NCBI GenBank assembly: GCA_020633895.1
Contig: JACKCT010000007.1
Span: 1-64,000, forward strand
Direction of reading: 5' to 3'
Origin: Deltaproteobacteria bacterium
GTDB taxonomy: Bacteria; Lernaellota; Lernaellaia; JACKCT01
DNA length: 64,000 nt
In this document: positions 35,107 through 44,229 of the stretch, in pieces
Position numbering within the stretch: the first letter of the stretch is position 1
Layout of the letters: each line of letters starts with the position of its first letter
Program-made: the position numbers and the translations under genes
The notes under the pieces: model-generated
The model's database searches: none
Seen by the model: only the letters and a program-made list of their open reading frames with translations
Told to the model about the DNA's origin: nothing

Positions 35107-36027
35107 ATGATGAGACGAATTTGCACACTCCTGATCATGGCGGCGGTGTTGGTCGGCGCGCCGGGCGCGGCCGTGGCGGATCTGAACGTCGTCGCCACAT
35201 TGCCGGATCTGGCGGCGGTGGCCAAGCAGGTCGGCGGCGAGCACGCGCGCGTGACCAGCCTGTCCAGCTCCCACGAAAATCCCCATTACGTTGACGCGAG
35301 GCCGAATCTGATCGTGGCGCTCAACCGCGCGGACTTGTTGATCGTCAACGGCCTGGAACTCGAGATCGGCTGGCTCCCGCCCCTGCAAACGCAAGCCCGC
35401 AATTCCAAGGTCATCGTCGGCGGCAACGGATATATGGACGTCTCGTCCCACGTTGCGTTGTTGGAAGTACCTACCGAGAGGATCGACCGGGCCATGGGCG
35501 ATATCCACCCCGGAGGCAATCCCCACTTTACCTATGACCCCCGCGCCGTGGCGGATATCGCGGGTGCGGTCGCCGAAAAAATGGGCGAGTTGGACCCCGC
35601 CAACGCCGCGACCTATCGGAAAAACGGCGAGGAATTTCAACAGGCGCTCCGCGACTATGCGGCGGCTCAGACCGAGCGGTTCTCCAAGCTGCCCGCCGAA
35701 AAGCGGCAGGTTGTCGTCTACCACGAGGCATTCCCGTATCTGCTCGATTGGCTGCGTTTGACGCGCGTGGAATCGATCGAACCCAAGCCGGGTGTGGCGC
35801 CGTCGCCCGCCCATGCCGCCAAAGTGCTCCAGGCGATCAAAGCGCATCACGTGCCCGTGATTCTGCAACAAGAGTACTACCCCCGGAACGTCGCCAAGAC
35901 GCTCGCCGACAAGTCGGGCGCCAAACTCGTCGTCGTCGACGGCGCGACGCGCTTCGAAGAGGGCGAGAGTTATCTGGACTTCATCAAAAACGCGACGGAG
36001 GCGCTCTATGCGGCACTTCAATCCTAG
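35107..36027 (+). CDS. ZnuA/MntA-type metal-binding periplasmic protein
   Basis: A 306-aa cluster A-I solute-binding protein for zinc or manganese. AGGAG lies just before the ATG ATG start. Residues 1-24 are a signal peptide (AAVADLN at the cleavage site). Metal ligands are seen at H in SHENPHYVDARP, H in GNPHFTYDP and H in VYHEAFPYLL, with acid or other ligand near the EYYPR region. PKPGVAPSPAHAAKVLQAIK is the usual hinge-side block. It hands the ion to the ABC permease. The His-rich loop often used in ZnuA is short here, so zinc versus manganese is not decided. It overlaps the next lipoprotein gene by 20 nt. Confidence 0.88.
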   Translation: MMRRICTLLIMAAVLVGAPGAAVADLNVVATLPDLAAVAKQVGGEHARVTSLSSSHENPHYVDARPNLIVALNRADLLIVNGLELEIGWLPPLQTQARNSKVIVGGNGYMDVSSHVALLEVPTERIDRAMGDIHPGGNPHFTYDPRAVADIAGAVAEKMGELDPANAATYRKNGEEFQQALRDYAAAQTERFSKLPAEKRQVVVYHEAFPYLLDWLRLTRVESIEPKPGVAPSPAHAAKVLQAIKAHHVPVILQQEYYPRNVAKTLADKSGAKLVVVDGATRFEEGESYLDFIKNATEALYAALQS

Positions 36028-36862
36028 ATACGCGGCTCTTGCGGCGGCTTTGTCGCTGTCGGTCCTGACCTTCGGCGCGGGATGCGCTTTTGAAGACGGC
36101 AACCCGTGGGGCGAGGCGGATTTCGAACTAACCGCGTCTTTTTCGCCGGAGGTGGATTCGGGTGGACGGGTCGTGCAGGCCAACGGCTACGCGTTGGAAC
36201 TCGACGAAGTCACGGTCTTCTTCGATTCCATCAGCGCGACGATGAGCGGCGAAGGCGGCGACGCCGGATTCGATCCGGCCGAACCGCCGGAAGGCTACAC
36301 CCTGTGCCATAACGGCCATTGCCACGCCGACGACGGCCGGTTGGTCGACTACGAAGACGTAGCGCTGGAACTGTCGGGCGGTGGCGGCGGATTTCGCGTC
36401 ACGCAGGCGGTCGACGGTCCGGTGACGCTCGCCGACGAATTGACCGCGGCAACCCTCGGAGCCTGCTCGGACGATTGTTATTTGGAGTACGGCGAACTGG
36501 CGGCGGTCGAGTTGGCCATGTCCGGCATCCGGCTGCGCGGGCGTGTTTTCGACACGCGGGAAGGGGACGCGGCGCGGCTGCCGGATGAGGGCGTGGCGCT
36601 CTCGGCGGATTTGTCCGTGGATGTCACCTATCGCGCCTCCATCTCCGGCAGCGTCGACAAGGACTCGCCCATCGGCGTGGCAATCGACGCGGACTTGACG
36701 TTGGATGACGCGATCTTCACGGGCATCGACTGGGCAACTTATCTGCGCGAGTCCGGCGACGCCTTCGATTTTTCCGACGCGGACGCACTCTCCGAGGCGC
36801 TCTCCGTAACCATTTATGACGACGGGCGATTCACGGCGGACGTGCATCGCTTTGATCCGTGA
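36008..36862 (+). CDS. exported lipoprotein with CHNGHCH motif
   Basis: A 284-aa predicted lipoprotein. The signal peptide (about 1-26) ends in LTFGAGC, a lipobox with Cys 26. The mature protein has a short cysteine/histidine cluster, YTLCHNGHCHADDG near residue 98, likely a metal site. The rest is mixed beta with acidic patches (for example GACSDDCYLEYGELAAVELAMSGIRLRGR). I know no family name. It overlaps znuA-like by 20 nt and lies within the uptake operon, so a role in periplasmic metal capture is reasonable but inferred. Confidence 0.6.
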   Translation: MRHFNPRYAALAAALSLSVLTFGAGCAFEDGNPWGEADFELTASFSPEVDSGGRVVQANGYALELDEVTVFFDSISATMSGEGGDAGFDPAEPPEGYTLCHNGHCHADDGRLVDYEDVALELSGGGGGFRVTQAVDGPVTLADELTAATLGACSDDCYLEYGELAAVELAMSGIRLRGRVFDTREGDAARLPDEGVALSADLSVDVTYRASISGSVDKDSPIGVAIDADLTLDDAIFTGIDWATYLRESGDAFDFSDADALSEALSVTIYDDGRFTADVHRFDP

Positions 36863-36874
36863 GGATCGATTTTC

Positions 36875-37474
36875 ATGACCCAACCCAAACCGAAAATGGA
36901 GTGGACAATGCGACGTGAACGATGGTGGCTGATGATGTTGGTGGCGATGATGGCGCTGGGCGTGATGCTCGGCGTGGCGTGCGGCGACGACGACGATGAC
37001 GACGATGACGCGGCGGACGACGACAGCGACGATGACGATGACGACGAAGGCGACGAGCTGCAAGGCGAGGCGTGCGAGCACATGACCGAAGGGCCGTTCG
37101 AAAACGCGGCGGCGATCGATGACCCGCATCTCGAACTGGACGATGTCGCGTTTGACCATACGTCGGTCAATATCGCCTTGATCGAGTTGGAAGACGGCAA
37201 CAACGGCGGGTACGTCGCCTTCACGGCGGAAGAGACGGGCGAGTTCTTCTTCTTCCTGTCCGAGGACGTCGGTTTCGCGGTGCTCGACGGGGATCTGTCG
37301 GCGGTCGAGATCGAGGAGTCGGGCAGCGTGAGCGCGTGCGACGAGGTGTCGGTCTACCACGTCGCCGATTTGGACGCCGGAACGTACATTCTCGAATTCT
37401 CCGGCGCGGACGTCACGTCGGTGAGCCTGGTGCACGAGATGGCCGGCGAGCACGACCACGACCACGAAGAATAA
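36875..37474 (+). CDS. aspartate-tract lipoprotein with histidine tail
   Basis: A 199-aa predicted lipoprotein. A membrane-crossing signal (WWLMMLVAMMALGVMLGVAC) ends at the lipobox cysteine. Straight after it lies an aspartate tract with one break, GDDDDDDDDAADDDSDDDDDDE. The C-terminus ends HDHDHEE. A beta-rich domain between them has GGYVAFTAEETGEFFFFLSE. Both ends would bind divalent ions, and it sits in the metal-uptake operon with its stop overlapping the ABC ATPase start (TAATG at 37472). An in-frame ATG at 36908 is an alternative start. Similar Asp-tract lipoproteins recur elsewhere in this window. Confidence 0.65.
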   Translation: MTQPKPKMEWTMRRERWWLMMLVAMMALGVMLGVACGDDDDDDDDAADDDSDDDDDDEGDELQGEACEHMTEGPFENAAAIDDPHLELDDVAFDHTSVNIALIELEDGNNGGYVAFTAEETGEFFFFLSEDVGFAVLDGDLSAVEIEESGSVSACDEVSVYHVADLDAGTYILEFSGADVTSVSLVHEMAGEHDHDHEE

Positions 37475-38208
37475 TGTCGGACGCCCTGCTCACAACAAGC
37501 GAATTGGAAGTCGGATACGGCGGCAGGGCCTTCCTGCCGCCGCTGAACTGGCAGGTGCGTCGTGGGGAAATCTGGGCCGTGATTGGTCCCAACGGCGGCG
37601 GGAAGACGACGATCCTTCGCACCGTTCTTGGATTGAATTCGGCAGTTGGGGGCCGGGTGAAACCGTCGGCCGGATTACGCATCGGCTATGTCCCCCAGCG
37701 CGAGACGCTCGATTCCGCGGTGCCCGCCCGTGTTTGCGATGTGGTGCGAAGCGGCGCCGATCGCGGGTGGTCGTTTCTGCGTCCCGCGCGCCTGGTGCAT
37801 GACCACGCGGCCCTGGAGCGGGCCATGGACGACACGGACGTGCGTCGGATCCGGACGCATTCCTATCGGGCGCTTTCCGAGGGGCAGAAGCAGCGTGTCC
37901 TTATGGCGCGTGCGCTGGTCGGAGACCCGTCGTTGTTGGTGCTCGACGAGCCGACCAGCGCGATGGATCTGACGGCCGAAGGGGCGCTGTTCGAGTTGGT
38001 TCGACAATTGGTCGAGGGGCGGGATCTGTCGGTGATTGTCGTGAGCCATCACCTCGGCGTTCTGGCCCGATACGCCACGCACGCGCTGCTGGTCGACAAG
38101 GACGAAGAGTTGTTGTTGGCCGGATCGGTCGACGAGATCGCCGCGTCCCGAGAATGCGTTGAGCGCTTCGGCCATGTCTTGATGGCGGCACGCAGGGAGT
38201 CGGCGTGA
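37474..38208 (+). CDS. metal ABC transporter ATP-binding protein
   Basis: A 244-aa ATPase of the ZnuC/MntA class. I chose the ATG at 37474 because it overlaps the preceding stop codon; the longer frame from 37336 is shadow. Walker A is GPNGGGKTT (38-46), the Q-loop is near GYVPQRETLDSAVPA, the signature is LSEGQKQRVLMARAL, Walker B is LLVLDEPTSAMD, and the switch histidine is in VVSHHLGVLA. The ATPase powers import through the permease gene, which overlaps it by 4 nt (GTGA). Confidence 0.93.
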   Translation: MSDALLTTSELEVGYGGRAFLPPLNWQVRRGEIWAVIGPNGGGKTTILRTVLGLNSAVGGRVKPSAGLRIGYVPQRETLDSAVPARVCDVVRSGADRGWSFLRPARLVHDHAALERAMDDTDVRRIRTHSYRALSEGQKQRVLMARALVGDPSLLVLDEPTSAMDLTAEGALFELVRQLVEGRDLSVIVVSHHLGVLARYATHALLVDKDEELLLAGSVDEIAASRECVERFGHVLMAARRESA

Positions 38209-39035
38209 TCGAAAAGGCGACCCTGTTTTTCGCCTCGTGGGAGTTGTTTCGCGAGGCGGCGCTTTCCGGCGCGATCGCGGGATTCATGCTCGGCCTGCTG
38301 GGGGTCTATGTCGTCCTGCGACGCATGGTGTTCTTGAGCGCGGCGTTGTCCCAAACAGCCGGACTCGGCGTCGCGACAGCGTTTCTTCTTGCGGCGTGGG
38401 GAACTCCGGCATGGATCGCGTCGCCGACGCTCGGGGCCGTGGCGGCTTCACTTCTGACGGTCTACCTTCTCACACGAGGCAACGACCGCCACGTCTCCCG
38501 CGACAGCCTGTTAGGCGCGGCATTCCTCTTGGGCTCGGCGGGGACCATCGCCATCGGCTCACGCATCCCGCAAGAACTTCACGACGTGCAGACGCTTTTG
38601 CTCGGCAGCGCGGTGGCGGTTTCGCCCGAGGGATTTCGGCTGATCGTCGTGACGGGTATCGCGACCGTCATCTGGCACGCCTGGTGGTGGCGGGGATTCG
38701 CGGCGGTGACGGTCGATCGGGATGACGCGGCCGTTCGCGGACTGCCGACGCGTGGACTGGCGATATTGCTGCTCGTATCCATCGCGGTGGCGGTGTCGGT
38801 GACGACGCGAGTGTTGGGTGCGTTGCCGGCGTTTGCGTTCAGCGTGATTCCGGCCGTCGCGGCGCTACGTTTGGCTCCGAATATTCCCGGCGCGTTGACC
38901 ATTGCCGCGATCATCGGCGCGGTCGGCGGGTTCGGCGGCTATTTTTTGGCGTATCTCTTGGACTTCCCGGTCGGCGCTTCTCAGACCATCCTGTGCGTCG
39001 CAATGCTCGCGGTTGTCTTTGCCGTCAAGCGATAA
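38205..39035 (+). CDS. metal ABC transporter permease (ZnuB/MntB family)
   Basis: A 276-aa integral membrane permease with about eight hydrophobic helices, for example GAIAGFMLGLLGVYVVLRRMVFLSAALSQTAGLGVA near the N-terminus, where RMVFLSAALSQTAG is the ABC-3 family block. GTG start overlaps the ATPase stop. A later LLLVSIAVAVSVTTRVLGALPAFAFSVIPAVAALRL is typical. It completes the operon that runs from 33404. The ion is zinc or manganese. Confidence 0.9.
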   Translation: MIEKATLFFASWELFREAALSGAIAGFMLGLLGVYVVLRRMVFLSAALSQTAGLGVATAFLLAAWGTPAWIASPTLGAVAASLLTVYLLTRGNDRHVSRDSLLGAAFLLGSAGTIAIGSRIPQELHDVQTLLLGSAVAVSPEGFRLIVVTGIATVIWHAWWWRGFAAVTVDRDDAAVRGLPTRGLAILLLVSIAVAVSVTTRVLGALPAFAFSVIPAVAALRLAPNIPGALTIAAIIGAVGGFGGYFLAYLLDFPVGASQTILCVAMLAVVFAVKR

Positions 39036-39067
39036 CATCAGCGCGGCGCACGCACGAAAACCAAGCC

Positions 39068-41191
39068 CTATGAGGGATCCAACGTCAGCACCAGACGGAC
39101 CTTGCGGGTTGCGCCGGGTTCGAGCTTGATCGGGCGGTAGGCGACAAGCCAGGTGCCTTGGTAGGTTTTTTCGAAGCCGCCCTCGGACTGGGAGACGGTG
39201 TAGATCGGCATCTGGCGCAAATCGACCGCCGCGCCGAAATCCAGCGTCACGGCGAATTGCTGCCAGTCGTCGACCAGCCGCGCCTTGCGTCCCTTGCCGT
39301 CGCGCATGGCGTTGGGCTTGGCGGCCTTGCCGTCGAATTCCACCCGCCGATCGTCCGCGTCCCCGGCCAGCAGCGTGAGGTTCCATTCGCTGCCCCAGGT
39401 GAAGGCGACGGGCTTATTGCCTCGGTTGGCGAACTCGTAGGCCACTTCGATCATCGGATCGTCCAGCCGAGCGGTGATCGTCTTTTTCACGTCAATTGTC
39501 TGGCCGTCCACTGACCACGAGCCTCGCAGGCGCCCGACCGCGTCCTGCTTCGCCGAGACCGACTCGATGGCGTAGATCGCGTCCGGAGGGCCGGGGATTT
39601 CGTCGGCTTGCTCGCGATAGACGGCGTCCAGTGACGGCATTTCGGGATAGATCCGGTCGCGCATCGAGTGGCGGACATAAGGGTCGTAATGCAGATGATC
39701 GCCCAGGTTGGCTTCCTTGGCGAGCACCAGGTCGTGGGCGCTTTTCACGCCCGAGCCGCCGCTCTCCGTCGCCGCGTCGGCCACCTTGTCATGATAGATC
39801 TCCGGTCGCCGCGTCATGACGTTGGTCAGCGCGAAGTCGTAGCGCACCAGGACGATCTCGCTGAGGGTTCCTCCGTCGGCGGGATGAGCGACGAGGCGGA
39901 AATAGGGCGTCTCCAGAACGATCTCGTCGTTGCCGTCGGCGTCGAAGTCGGTCGTTTCCACCCGCGCGTTCGCGGCGCCGCCGTACAGGAGCAGGTCCGT
40001 GTACGACTCGGCCTTCGCCAGATGGCGCGTCAAGGCGTCGCGCAGATAGTTCAGGTAGATCCCGCCGAACAGCCCGTGCCAATAGGCGCAGTTGCATTGC
40101 CCCATGAACAGCTCGCGATAGCCGAGCTGGGTATGCTGGCTTTTCGCCGGGCAACGTGACAGCTTTTCCGAAACGCGCAGCATGCGCTTATGGATGCGAT
40201 TGGACTCGTCGTACTTGGCCAGGAAGTTGTTCCAGAATCCGCCGCGAATGAACGGCTCGAAGTCGTCCCAACGCCCCTGGTCCTTGATCTCGTGCGTCAG
40301 GTGGTCCAGGCGCCGTCCCGCCGGGGTGGGCAGCGCCCATTGGGTCATCTCGTAATAACTGGTGGACGGCAGATAGACCCGGCCGGTGGGGCGCGTGGCG
40401 TCGAAGGCCTCGGACATGGTGGTCATCTCGATCCAGTCCTTGTTGGCCTCCATCGCCTGAAAAAAGCGGTCCAGCCAGCCGTTTTCGAACACCCATTCGT
40501 AGGTATTGGGCCAGACACCGAACTTTTCGCCGTCGTCGCCGTACGTCACCACCGTTCCCGGAGCCACGTTGGCCAGGTGGCGCAGGATGTTGACGGTGTG
40601 ATCCGGCTCGGCGAAGGGAATGGCGTAACGCAGGTCCATGCGAATCGGGAAGATGCTGACCTTTTGCCCGTGGTGCTCGGAGACATAGTGGCCGACCATG
40701 CCGTCGTTCTCCACGCCCGAGCTGCGAAAATGGGAGTCGTCGAGCAGCGTGTACTCCACGCCGCTATCGGCCAGCACCGCCGGCAGAGTCGGTTCCCAGA
40801 TGCGTTCGGTGAGCCACAGTCCGCGAGGGCGGGTGCCGAAATGCTCGAGCACCCAATCGCTCATCATTCGGATCTGGGCGACGGCGTCGCGGGGGGGCAG
40901 GGTGGAGAGGATCGGCTCGTAGTAACCACCGCCCAGGATTTCGACCCGGCCCGCCTTGACCAGCGCCCGCAGGCGCTCCATGTACTTCGGCCGATGCTCG
41001 GCGATCCAATCCAGCAGCGGTCCCGAGGTATGCAGCGAGCAACGCACCGACGGATACTTGTCGAGGGTGTCCAGGTACAGGCCGTAGCACTTCTCGTAGG
41101 ATTCCTCGAAAACGTGCTCGAAGTTGCCGACCGGTTGGTGGTTATGCAGCGCGATGCAGAATTTGACGGATGGTGACGTCGTCCGGGCCAA
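39068..41191 (-). CDS. GH57 alpha-glucanotransferase/alpha-amylase
   Basis: A 707-aa cytoplasmic enzyme of family GH57. Motif 1 is HNHQP (16-20), motif 2 is GRVEILGGGYYEP, motif 3 is WLTERIWEP with the nucleophile E129, and motif 4 is YGDDGEKFG with the acid/base Asp at 219 or 220. SYYEMTQWALP follows as a fifth block. A C-terminal beta-sandwich has DUF1926/1925-like blocks typical of the 4-alpha-glucanotransferase type. It cuts and transfers alpha-1,4-glucans. It is last in a - strand run with glgC and glucokinase, 39 nt after glgC, so it fits glycogen turnover. Confidence 0.88.
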   Translation of the reverse strand: MARTTSPSVKFCIALHNHQPVGNFEHVFEESYEKCYGLYLDTLDKYPSVRCSLHTSGPLLDWIAEHRPKYMERLRALVKAGRVEILGGGYYEPILSTLPPRDAVAQIRMMSDWVLEHFGTRPRGLWLTERIWEPTLPAVLADSGVEYTLLDDSHFRSSGVENDGMVGHYVSEHHGQKVSIFPIRMDLRYAIPFAEPDHTVNILRHLANVAPGTVVTYGDDGEKFGVWPNTYEWVFENGWLDRFFQAMEANKDWIEMTTMSEAFDATRPTGRVYLPSTSYYEMTQWALPTPAGRRLDHLTHEIKDQGRWDDFEPFIRGGFWNNFLAKYDESNRIHKRMLRVSEKLSRCPAKSQHTQLGYRELFMGQCNCAYWHGLFGGIYLNYLRDALTRHLAKAESYTDLLLYGGAANARVETTDFDADGNDEIVLETPYFRLVAHPADGGTLSEIVLVRYDFALTNVMTRRPEIYHDKVADAATESGGSGVKSAHDLVLAKEANLGDHLHYDPYVRHSMRDRIYPEMPSLDAVYREQADEIPGPPDAIYAIESVSAKQDAVGRLRGSWSVDGQTIDVKKTITARLDDPMIEVAYEFANRGNKPVAFTWGSEWNLTLLAGDADDRRVEFDGKAAKPNAMRDGKGRKARLVDDWQQFAVTLDFGAAVDLRQMPIYTVSQSEGGFEKTYQGTWLVAYRPIKLEPGATRKVRLVLTLDPS

Positions 41192-41230
41192 GGCGGCTCC
41201 TCAATTGCAAGACGAACGGTAATTCAACAA

Positions 41231-42478
41231 CTAGGCTTCGACGTGCGTTCCCTTGGGAACGACGACGATCCCGGAACTGGTGACATAAAAACGCTTGGCG
41301 TCGTGCTCGGGATCGAATCCGATCACCGCGTTGGGCGCGACCTTCACATCCTTGTCCAGGATGGCCCGACGGATCTGGGCGTGCCGGCCGACGTCGACCC
41401 GATCCATGATGACCGAATCTTCCACATGAGAATAGGAGTTGATGCGCGCCCACGGGCCGAGGATGGTCCGATGGATGCGACCGCCCGAGACGATGCATCC
41501 CTCGGAGACCAACGAGTCAGTCGCCAGGCCGATGCGTTTGTTTTCGTCGTCGGCAAAGACGAATTTGGCCGGCGGCGCGACCTCGGATTCGCCGTAGATC
41601 GGCCACAGGCGGTTGTACAGGTTGAAGACCGGATCGACGGCCACCAGATCCATGCTCGCGGCCCAGTAGGCGTCGATATCCCCCACGTCCCGCCAGTATC
41701 CCCGCTCGTGTTCGGTCATTCCCGGCACGTTGTTGCGTGAGAAGTCGTAGGCGAACAGTTTTTTCGAGTCGACCAGCGCCGGGATGATGTTCTTGCCGAA
41801 GTCGTGGGTCGAGTTTTCGTCGATGGCGTCGCGCTCGATGGACTCGGTAATGGTGTCGATGGAAAAGATATAGTTGCCCATGCTGGCCAGGGCCATGTCC
41901 GGTCGGCCGGGGATGGTCTTGGGTTCGGCGGGTTTTTCCTGAAAACCGATGATGCGCCAGTCCTCGTCCACCTGGATGACGCCGAAGGACTTGGCCTGCT
42001 CGACGGACACGGGGATCGCGGCGACGGTGCAGATCGCGCCTTTTTCCTCGTGGTATTCGAGCATCTGGGAGACGTCCATCTTATAGATATGATCCGCGCC
42101 GAAGACGATGACGAAATCCGGCTTCTCGTCGGTGATCAGGTTCATATTCTGAAAAATCGCGTCAGCCGAGCCTTTGTACCACTCGGGGCCCCGGCGCATC
42201 TGGGCGGGGACCGCCTCGACGTAGTGCCCCAGTTTGGCCGACAAGCGCCAACCCCGACTGATGTGTTTGTTGAGGGAATCGGACTTGTACTGCGTCAGGA
42301 TTTTGATTTTGTAAAATCCCGAGTTGACGAAGTTCGACAAGGCAAAATCGATGATGCGGTAGCGACCGCCGAAAGGCACGGCGGGCTTGGCCCGGTCCTC
42401 GGTCAGCGGCTTGAGGCGCGTTCCCTCGCCACCGGCGAGGATCATGACCAAAACGTTGCGTCTTAGGCCTTCAAACAT
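41231..42478 (-). CDS. glgC: glucose-1-phosphate adenylyltransferase
   Basis: A 415-aa ADP-glucose pyrophosphorylase. The N-terminal nucleotidyltransferase block is [41 protein letters not shown], and a later [17 protein letters not shown] is a substrate-binding block. [15 protein letters not shown] carries the catalytic Asp. A left-handed beta-helix C-terminus is visible from about 300 ([34 protein letters not shown]). It makes ADP-glucose for glycogen synthesis. It overlaps the ROK glucokinase by 16 nt. Confidence 0.96.
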   Translation of the reverse strand: MFEGLRRNVLVMILAGGEGTRLKPLTEDRAKPAVPFGGRYRIIDFALSNFVNSGFYKIKILTQYKSDSLNKHISRGWRLSAKLGHYVEAVPAQMRRGPEWYKGSADAIFQNMNLITDEKPDFVIVFGADHIYKMDVSQMLEYHEEKGAICTVAAIPVSVEQAKSFGVIQVDEDWRIIGFQEKPAEPKTIPGRPDMALASMGNYIFSIDTITESIERDAIDENSTHDFGKNIIPALVDSKKLFAYDFSRNNVPGMTEHERGYWRDVGDIDAYWAASMDLVAVDPVFNLYNRLWPIYGESEVAPPAKFVFADDENKRIGLATDSLVSEGCIVSGGRIHRTILGPWARINSYSHVEDSVIMDRVDVGRHAQIRRAILDKDVKVAPNAVIGFDPEHDAKRFYVTSSGIVVVPKGTHVEA

Positions 42479-43461
42479 CCGTCCGCCTCCGTGGTTGGGG
42501 TGAGAAGTTCGAACGCGGTCTTGGCGGCACCGAAAAGACCGGCGTCGTTTCCGAGCATGGCGGGGGCGATTTTCACCCGACGGGCGGGAATGACAAAGGC
42601 GCGATTGTGAATTTCACGGCGCAGAGCCGGTTCGATCAGAGGCCAGGCGCCGGCGATTCCGCCGCCTACGAGAATCATCTCCATATTGAGCACGTTAAGC
42701 AAGCCGGCCGCCGCGATTCCCAAAATCCGTCCGACGTTTTCGTAAATCCCGCGGCTTGCCTCACATCCATCGTCGGCCGCCCGCGCCACCAGGGCGGGGG
42801 TCAATTCCTCGCCGGTGTCGACCAACGCGGCCAATCGGGACGCGCGGCCCTCGTCGAGAACCCGGCGGGCGTCGGCGATGATGGCGTCCCGTTGGATCAA
42901 TGCCTCCAGGCAACCCCGGTTGCCGCATCCGCAGCGCGGGCCTTCGGGTTCGATGGTCACATGCCCCAATTCCCCGGCCATGCCGAATGCCCCGTGCCAG
43001 ACCTTCCCGTCCAGGACCAGCCCGCCGCCCACGCCCGTGCCTAGGGTATACAAGGCCAGCGATGAAAGTCCCTGACCCGCGCCGCGCCAGGCCTCGCCCA
43101 GGGCCGCCGCGTTGGCGTCGTTTTCCATCGCCACGGGGATCGGCCGGGACGCGGCCATTTGCTCCACCAGAGGCACATCATTCCAGCCGGGGAAGTTGGG
43201 AGACTGCGTCACGGTCTTGCGATCGGCGGTGATGCCTCCGGGAACGCTCAGGCCGACGGCCCCGATGGGCGGCATATCCGGGGAGCGGCGGCTTTCCAGG
43301 TTGTCGAGCACCCCATCCAAAAGGCGCACCACCGTTTCGGGACTCAGGTCCGGGCCGGTGGTTGTGGAGGTGTGAAACACCATCTCGCCCTTTGTGGTGA
43401 TCAGCGCCGACTTGATCGCCGTTCCGCCCAGATCGATGGCCGCGACGAGGTTTTCCATCAT
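42463..43461 (-). CDS. ROK-family glucokinase
   Basis: A 332-aa sugar kinase. The phosphate site is [16 protein letters not shown], the ATP-site block is [18 protein letters not shown], the catalytic-region block is [26 protein letters not shown], whose CxCxxxxC cluster and His bind zinc in ROK kinases. It makes glucose-6-phosphate in step with glgC downstream. It starts 9 nt after hpt. The sugar is most likely glucose from context; the family also includes N-acetyl sugar kinases. Confidence 0.88.
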   Translation of the reverse strand: MMENLVAAIDLGGTAIKSALITTKGEMVFHTSTTTGPDLSPETVVRLLDGVLDNLESRRSPDMPPIGAVGLSVPGGITADRKTVTQSPNFPGWNDVPLVEQMAASRPIPVAMENDANAAALGEAWRGAGQGLSSLALYTLGTGVGGGLVLDGKVWHGAFGMAGELGHVTIEPEGPRCGCGNRGCLEALIQRDAIIADARRVLDEGRASRLAALVDTGEELTPALVARAADDGCEASRGIYENVGRILGIAAAGLLNVLNMEMILVGGGIAGAWPLIEPALRREIHNRAFVIPARRVKIAPAMLGNDAGLFGAAKTAFELLTPTTEADGCLKA

Positions 43462-43470
43462 ATCGACCGT

Positions 43471-44037
43471 CTATGACGCCATGACGGCGAGGTCGGGGCC
43501 GTTTTTGGCATAGATGTCGGCCAGCGCGCGGTACCGTCCGCCCAGATCCAGGCCGTAGCCGATGTAGAACGTGTCCGGCACGTAAAACCCGACGAATTCG
43601 GCGGCCGATCGCCCCGTGCGATGACGCTCTTTGGCCAGCAGCACCGCCGCCGCGACCGAACTTGCTCCCTGGCTGCGCAGATATTCCAGGGCGTAGTCCA
43701 GGGTCAGCCCCGAGTCGAGAATATCGTCGATCAACAAGACCGTCTGTCCGGCAGGATTCCCCACCATCGGGCGCAATACCGAGACATGACCGCTACTGGT
43801 CTGCTTGCCGTGATAGCTGGCCAGGCCCAAAAAATCGGTCGCGAAGCCCGGATCCAAGCAACGCATGAGGTCGGCCATGAAGTAAAACGCCCCGTCCATC
43901 AGACCGACAATGGTCGTGGACTCCGGGTCGAATCGGGCCGTGATTTCGGAGGCGAGGGTGCGCACGCGCGCGTCGATCTCGTCGCGGGAGAGATAGAGCT
44001 GGAATTCCGAGGGAGGGCGCGTCTGCATGGGACTCAA
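43471..44037 (-). CDS. hpt: hypoxanthine phosphoribosyltransferase
   Basis: A 188-aa purine salvage enzyme. The PRPP-binding loop is VLLIDDILDSGLTLDYALEYLRSQGA and the flap region is SYHGKQTSSGHVS. EFVGFYVPDTFYIGYGLDLGGRYR is the C-terminal base-binding block. It converts hypoxanthine (and often guanine) to nucleotide. It is the first gene of the - strand run with glucokinase, 9 nt upstream of it. Confidence 0.92.
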   Translation of the reverse strand: MSPMQTRPPSEFQLYLSRDEIDARVRTLASEITARFDPESTTIVGLMDGAFYFMADLMRCLDPGFATDFLGLASYHGKQTSSGHVSVLRPMVGNPAGQTVLLIDDILDSGLTLDYALEYLRSQGASSVAAAVLLAKERHRTGRSAAEFVGFYVPDTFYIGYGLDLGGRYRALADIYAKNGPDLAVMAS

Positions 44038-44229
44038 CTTAGGGGCTTGGGGCCGAGGGCGTCAATCTTCCAGGCGGTACGGAGCACCCGAGCAGAGGCC
44101 GGTCGGTGTCCGGCGACGGCGACGAACTGCTTCATGCCGGAAATTCCGCGTCGAGTATCCCAACGGTGCCGGCGTCGTCGTGGATTTTTTCGACGTCGAT
44201 TTGTTTTCGTGAACCGTTTCGGCCGGAGA

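Noticed and set aside
34315-36183. A 622-residue - strand frame across the porin and binding-protein genes
   Set aside because: The + strand genes have signal peptides, ribosome sites and metal ligands; the - frame has no domain.
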